Source: Pogona vitticeps
Lineage: Eukaryota > Chordata > Lepidosauria > Squamata > Agamidae
Length of the DNA stretch: 64,000 nt
NCBI RefSeq assembly: GCF_051106095.1
Contig: NC_135791.1
Span: forward strand, 7,361,001-7,425,000
Direction of reading: 5' to 3'
A program made the translations under genes and the position numbers. A model generated the notes under the pieces. The model saw only the letters and a list, made by a program, of their open reading frames with translations. It did no database searches and was not told where the DNA came from. Positions within the stretch are counted from its first letter, which is position 1. Every line of letters starts with the position of its first letter. This document shows, one piece after another, positions 59,301 to 64,000 of this stretch.

Positions 59301-62300
59301 CTGGTTCTGGCCTGCGTTTTGAAGATCCAGGGATGGTCATCCTGAGGCACAACAACCCTCAATATCCTACCACCATGCATTACATGTGGTGCATTTGGGA
59401 GCCGGACCATTTTTTTTCCTGTTATAGGGTGAGCTTGGATCTCTGCACCACATCTTTACTCCTCAAACGACAAGGGTTTCCATTTCTCTTTCATGACACT
59501 GCTTCCTGCAGGAACATCTTTAATAAATTTAAAGCATCCTGCAACTGTATCTGTTTAAACATTTTTTATGAGCTGGATCCTTCAGAGGCCATAGTATTAT
59601 AACTATCATCATTACAAGCCAGTTTTTTTTAATGTAGAAAAATATTCTATAGGGCACCGGGAAATGATGTGATAAGAACCAGCAAATCAGGGCTGTGGAT
59701 AGCCAGAGTCTGCTGGAAACAAGCAGAGCCAGTTTTTTTTCTGCACTTCATCCTGCAGAGCCCAAACTCTGACTAATGTGGAAGGAGTGTTTATCCCAGG
59801 AAAGCTTGACTACTTTCATTATGAGTCAAGTGTTGGCATGTATCTGCCCTCTTATACAGTTGCTTAACAATAACTGACAAGATGCCAGGTTTACTCTTAA
59901 GAGGCATGTTTACTCCAGAGTGGTTTCTGGAGAAAAAGCGGGGATTTGTGCTGTCAGGGAAGTCTCTCTTATATCACGTAGCGCACATCAGCAGAAACCT
60001 GTCGGTCAGCAGTTCCCTTTCTCCAAGAAGTGACTAATACCTGTGTAGAAGACTCCTCGTAAGACCGGAAGGGCCCGTTGAACATGACGATCCCATTCTG
60101 ATAGAAGGTGAGGGGGATCGTGTCCAACTCCCTCAGCCTCGCACCGACAGCAGTGTGCTCAATTTGGGACGTGCCTTCCCCAGCCAATGCATTCAAATCT
60201 TTCAGATTTTCAAAAATTAAGTCAAAATTCATTGGGGTCCCTGAAACAAGAGACTCTCCTAGGACAAAGGAAAGAGAAATTACAGAGGGAAAAGCAATGA
60301 GTAGGGCAACTTCAAGCCCATCTTATTTAGCTACAAAGTCATTTCTAGCAACAAGACAGGGCTAGAAAAGGATTCAACCCTACCTGGACCTAAAACTCAG
60401 GATTCCCTCAGATGATAAGCAGAGGGAACAGGTCAACCCACCAGACTTCCACATTCTGCATGACTGCCACAGGACCAGAAATCTCCACAGCCATTGACCC
60501 GATTTTCTTGCAGAACGTTTTCCCCACCAGGACCACAAGAGACGGCCTGTGAGGTAGGATCAGCAAGTGTGCCAGCGATGAGCTTGAGTAGCTGCACGCC
60601 ATTCAGGACAAGACGTGGCTGAAAATTAACAAGGGAACCGGCAACCTATTGTTCCCATATAAGCCCATGCTCTGAACCGCATCATTTCTGAAAATTACAA
60701 CAGTTCAAATGCAAATGCCTTTTTAAACTAGGGAAACAGATTGTGGCAAAGCAATGGAAGAGTCTTGCTAGAGTGACATTTCTGTAGTTAGGTTTGCATT
60801 TTGAACTCCTATCATGGATGGTTTCTTCTTCTTTTCCAGTGGCATATATAAAAGATACAGGACAGGCGTTATCAAAACTAGGAGGGAAGTATGGCAATTT
60901 CCCCCCCTCCCCATCATTTATACCCTACTTTTTAATGCAAAGGCTTCACAAGGTGGCTTACCCTTTAACGTCAAGGGTTTAACTGATGGCAGTTTATTAA
61001 AACAAAAATTAACCAGAAAAGTCAATTTAATCAAAAACAAGAGAAACACATTACGAGTCCAATAACACAGAGTCACCTAGGACAAAGAAATGAGAAATGA
61101 CAGAGGAGAAAGCAATGAGTCGGTCAACATCTAGCCAATCTAATTTAACTCCAAAGCCATTTCCAGCACCAAGACAAGGCTCGAAAAGGATCCGACCCGA
61201 CCTGGACCTGGAACCCTTATTATGGCTATTATGGCTTGGATCTCATTTTGGGAGAAAATGGGGATAAAAATAAAGTACATGATAAATAATAATTGCTATG
61301 GTTATTTAATGAACACCATACTGGAACACGGATGGTGCTGCAGGTTAAACTGCTGAGCCACTGGGCTGTCAACAGAAAGGTCGGCAGTTTGGATCCGTGT
61401 GAGGGAGTGAACTCCCGTCGCTTGTCTCTGCTCCTGCCAATCTAGGAGTTCAAAAGCATGCAAATGCAAATAAGTGAATAGGCACCACCTCGGTGAGAAG
61501 GTAACAGCTTTCTGTGTCTAGTCATGCCAGCCGTGTGACCATGGAAAGTGTCTACGGACAAATGCCAGGTCTCTGGCTTACAAATCCGGATGAGCACTGG
61601 CCCCTAGAATTGGACATGACGGGACTTAATTGCCAAAGGGAACCTTTACCTTTATACTATGTGCACAGTATCATTAATGTACATATTATGGAGGTTTATA
61701 AAGAAAAAAAACCAGGTCTTTTTCCTATGGTATGTTCGTTGTTATTGTTTAGTCATTTAGTCGTGTCTGATTCTTCGTGTCCCCATGGTATGTACAATCT
61801 CAAATTTCAATAGGCATAGATTTCACAGAGGGAGGGAAGACAGGACCACAATAAATGACAGTCATTTGTCCCAGCCAACCTGGTTTCCAGAAACCCCTGG
61901 GTGGTTGACTTCCTTCTTCCTTTGGAGATTCCAGTGCTTCTGGAGAATCCGTCCCTTCTCCAACCCAGATCAGTCCATAGTCATTCAAAAACTGCTGCAG
62001 GAGGAGAAATGTGAGCAGTGTAAACAGGGCACCAGAATGAAGAGCCCAAGCCAGTGTGAGAAAATTAAAAGGGGTGTTAAGAGGCAACATGATAGAAAAG
62101 AACATTTATATTTCCTCTAATGGGGATTTTAGTTTGGAACTGAAACCCAATTAAAGCAATTCGGAAGGGAGGACAGATTCCGAGTCAAATTAAACACGGG
62201 GGTTCAGAAAATGCAAATCCAAAGAGGTTTGCATAGTTTAGGGCAAAAAAAATGTTTGGAGAAATGTGGTTCAGTCAGACTTCAGTAGAAATCCATATTC

Positions 62301-63776
62301 AGTCCTGAAGACAATCTCTGTTTAAAGAGTTGGGTGAAAAACTCCAAACAGCTGGGGAAGAATTTGAAAGCATAGCCACTGTCACAAGCCAGTTGCAGAC
62401 TGCCTCTGAAAGCATCTTAAAAAGCTCACTTGGTCTGAACAATGGCCATAAAACTTTGGGACTCTAATATACAATTTTCTGAACTACCCACAAGATCTTG
62501 GTGCACAGGCTCAGGAAGATTAACTATCATCAAAAACTAGCTGTCTGCTTCATTCTTTTTAAATTTTTTTTATTTTTAGTGGCTAATAAAGTATCACCTG
62601 TTCTTGTATAGAGAAATAATAAAGTATCACCTGTTGCTGTAAGGTAAACTGAGAAAAAAAGCTTTTGCTAATTACTCAGATACTTCCAGTTGTTAAGAAA
62701 TTCCCTCTTCTAATGATGGATCATCTGTAATGTCTGTTTCTGACCAAACACATAAACTTCAAAATCCAAGGGCTTGAGAGAAAAGTCCTGTACCTCCACT
62801 ACAGCCATCAAATCCACAGGCCCAGACATACTTTCCCCTTTTAATGTCCCCTTTTTCCCTCAATAGAAGAGAAATCAAGAGGCAAAAGGAAAACTCCCTC
62901 CACCTCTCTCCCCACCCTCCCTGGTGTTAGAAGCACTTGAGAACACATGTTTGCTCAAAGATTCTTGTTCAAGCCTAAGGACTGTTCACCAATGTAGAAC
63001 CTAATGAAAAAGCTCAGATTTCTACCAAAAGAAATAAACTCTAGCCCCTTCAATTAATCTTACCTCCATTTCCCAAATCTGACGCTGTAGCTTAAGGCAT
63101 AACTTTTCCAATTCTTTTGTTCTGCTTGACCCTGGAGATTCCTCTAATGGAAAAAAAAAATCAGAAGAGCTTGGGAATTTGCTTTAAACAAGGAAACCTG
63201 GCCCGTACATCTGCTCAGGGATTTTGGAAAGTTATGTTTCTTCTGCATTACTTCCAGCTCTGTAATGCCAAGCCTGATGAGGACTTGAAATGCAACAGTC
63301 AAAAGCTGGCTTATGTTTGAGATGTTTAAGTGCTCCAATAAAGGTACCACCCACCCCACCTTCAAACTGTGTACAAGGACTACATCGTTTTCTTCTTTCT
63401 TATTAGTCTCTGTTATCGATTAACATTCTGGCACAGAATAGAAAAGAAAAAGTTTTTATTTCAGACATGTATCACTCAAATGGACAATTCCACATATAAG
63501 CCTAGCCAATTCCAAACATTAAGGCCATAAAACTATCAGACCGCTTCAAAGTTTATGGTCATATTCTGACAGATGTCCCTTTTACATTTTTACATGCTCA
63601 CTGGTTTGTCTGGAAGGATACCTTTTAGTTACAAAACCCTCATCCCTAGTGAGTCATGGCCCATGGTTGCTGTTGAGGAAAGGGAAAAAAAGGAATAAAA
63701 GTAAACATGGTATCCTATTACCTTTCCCTTTCTGAAGGATGTTTATTTCCTCCTCAAGCTCTTTGATCTTCTTATC
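50332..63776 (-). CDS. UBXN11: UBXN11 (socius), UBX-domain protein 11, 10 exons, 5' end outside window
   Basis: UBX/SEP adaptor related to p97/VCP cofactors; human UBXN11 was described as a binder of Rnd GTPases. Exons in transcript order: 63776-63722, 63143-63064, 61994-61880, 60240-60041, 57084-57007, 55088-54968, 53721-53618, 53053-52983, 52243-52097, 50491-50332 (stop TAA). All phases agree, giving about 376 visible residues. The first two exons are coiled coil (DKKIKELEEEINILQKGK). Next comes NDYGLIWVGEG. Then the SEP domain, with FYQNGIVMFNGPFRSYEE and DIMDGYFPSELQRRYPEGVP. Last is the UBX domain, from VSTLRIRSENGEKTYVIKM to LVPNASLLLRRK. The UBX surface loop reads TFPN where classic p97-binding UBX domains have FPR; remembered human UBXN11 also lacks the R. 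The protein ends soon after the UBX domain and lacks the Pro-Gly repeats of the human C-terminus. Confidence 0.94.
51315..51727. mobile_element. Tc1/mariner-type MITE, 'CAGTGGTGCC' family, copy 7
   Basis: 413 bp from CAGTGGTGCCTCGCTTCACG to CAAGGCACCACTG with TA on both sides. Contains AACGATGATCGGTTCCCTGC and ATTGGAATGCATTCAATGCATTTCAATGGGC. UBXN11 last intron. Confidence 0.9.
55335..55445 (-). mobile_element. BovB/Sauria SINE tail, antisense
   Basis: CAAATCACATCCAACTCACAGTGACCCTAGTAG is the complement of the BovB-type tail. GGTTTTACCAGTTCCACCTCTCC follows. UBXN11 intron. Confidence 0.5.
56202..56404. mobile_element. TA-flanked MITE, 'CCGTATTTTTC..TATAA' family
   Basis: Left end CTGTATTTTTCTGCATATAAAACGAC, right end CTTATACATGGCAAAATACGG, inverted copies of each other with TA outside (56200-56201, 56405-56406). 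203 bp, non-coding. A second Tc1/mariner-like MITE family, unrelated to the CAGTGGTGCC one. UBXN11 intron. Confidence 0.8.
57830..57896 (+). mobile_element. 3' end of retroelement with TTA tail (same family as 1-250)
   Basis: GTGAATTTCGTTGTATGTACAGTATATATACTTACAATGACAATAAATT followed by a short ATT run. This is the plus-strand counterpart of the element at the left window edge. UBXN11 intron. Confidence 0.65.
61320..61665 (+). mobile_element. tRNA-derived SINE (long squamate type)
   Basis: A head with GGTTAAACTGCTGAGCCACTGGGC and GGTCGGCAGTTTGGATCCG (B box) is followed by CTCCTGCCAATCTAGGAGTTC, AAAGCATGCAAATGC, GGCACCACCTCGGTGAGAAGG and the end TTGCCAAAGGGAACCTTTACC. The order matches a SINE common in squamates. 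UBXN11 intron. Confidence 0.7.
61735..61790 (+). mobile_element. BovB LINE fragment
   Basis: GTTGTTATTGTTTAGTCATTTAGTCGTGTCTGATTCTTCGTGTCCCCATGG is the well-known BovB text, short and 5'/3' truncated. Confidence 0.6.
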
Positions 63777-63869
63777 CTACAGAACCAAAGGGAAAAGACA
63801 AAAACATTGTAATTTTTTAGGATAACTTCAAATCCAACACCATAATCAACTGCAGCTCAATTGTTGTAA

Positions 63870-63940
63870 TCCGCCCAGAGACCTCTGGGTAGTGTGGGCG
63901 GCATATAAATTAAATAAATAAATAAATAAATAAACAAGAT
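63870..63940 (+). mobile_element. LINE 3' end with (AAAT)n tail
   Basis: TAATCCGCCCAGAGACCTCTGGGTAGTGTGGGCGGCATATAAATT followed by six AAAT units. The same 3' end occurs in antisense at about 18120-18200. Confidence 0.6.
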
Positions 63941-64000
63941 AATTTTCTGCTGGTTGGAAGCATTCCTATGTTCTCGGAGGGCTGAATTAAGTGAAGCAGA

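Overview
This is vertebrate nuclear DNA, most likely from a squamate reptile (lizard or snake). The genes are built of short exons in long introns. The repeats are of kinds common in squamates: tRNA-derived SINEs with a BovB-like tail (Sauria type), CR1, L1 and BovB LINEs, many TA-flanked Tc1/mariner-type MITEs, and a Penelope-like fragment. The species cannot be told from the sequence alone.

Four host genes are recognised by exon-by-exon comparison with remembered human proteins, and all splice phases were checked by hand. From left to right: the 3' half of CNKSR1 (+, exons 1116-13292; SAM, CRIC and PDZ parts lie left of the window); CEP85 (+, coding exons 24991-38877, CpG promoter near 21.0-21.4 kb); SH3BGRL3 (+, three exons 42852-46685, complete, CpG island); and UBXN11 (-, ten exons 63776-50332, 5' end beyond the right edge). 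This is the order of human 1p36.11, CNKSR1-(CATSPER4)-CEP85-SH3BGRL3-UBXN11, so the block is conserved synteny. CEP85 and SH3BGRL3 run head-to-tail; SH3BGRL3 and UBXN11 converge.

Between CNKSR1 and CEP85, where human has CATSPER4, the window holds instead a complete single-exon claudin gene on the minus strand (18731-19330, 199 aa) with the full claudin signature. I do not recognise it as any named mammalian claudin and it is the best candidate here for something little described. No CATSPER4 exon was recognised.

The rest is intron and intergenic DNA full of repeats. Notable are a nearly full-length mariner of 1285 bp with its transposase still legible (22455-23739), seven copies of one MITE family with ends CAGTGGTGCC...(one of them carrying a roughly 50-bp tandem repeat), a Penelope-like fragment with a hammerhead-ribozyme core, and a U2 snRNA-like fragment. 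The genes act in separate pathways (Ras/Raf scaffolding, centriole duplication, a small thioredoxin-fold protein, a UBX/SEP adaptor, a tight-junction-type membrane protein); nothing suggests an operon-like functional unit.
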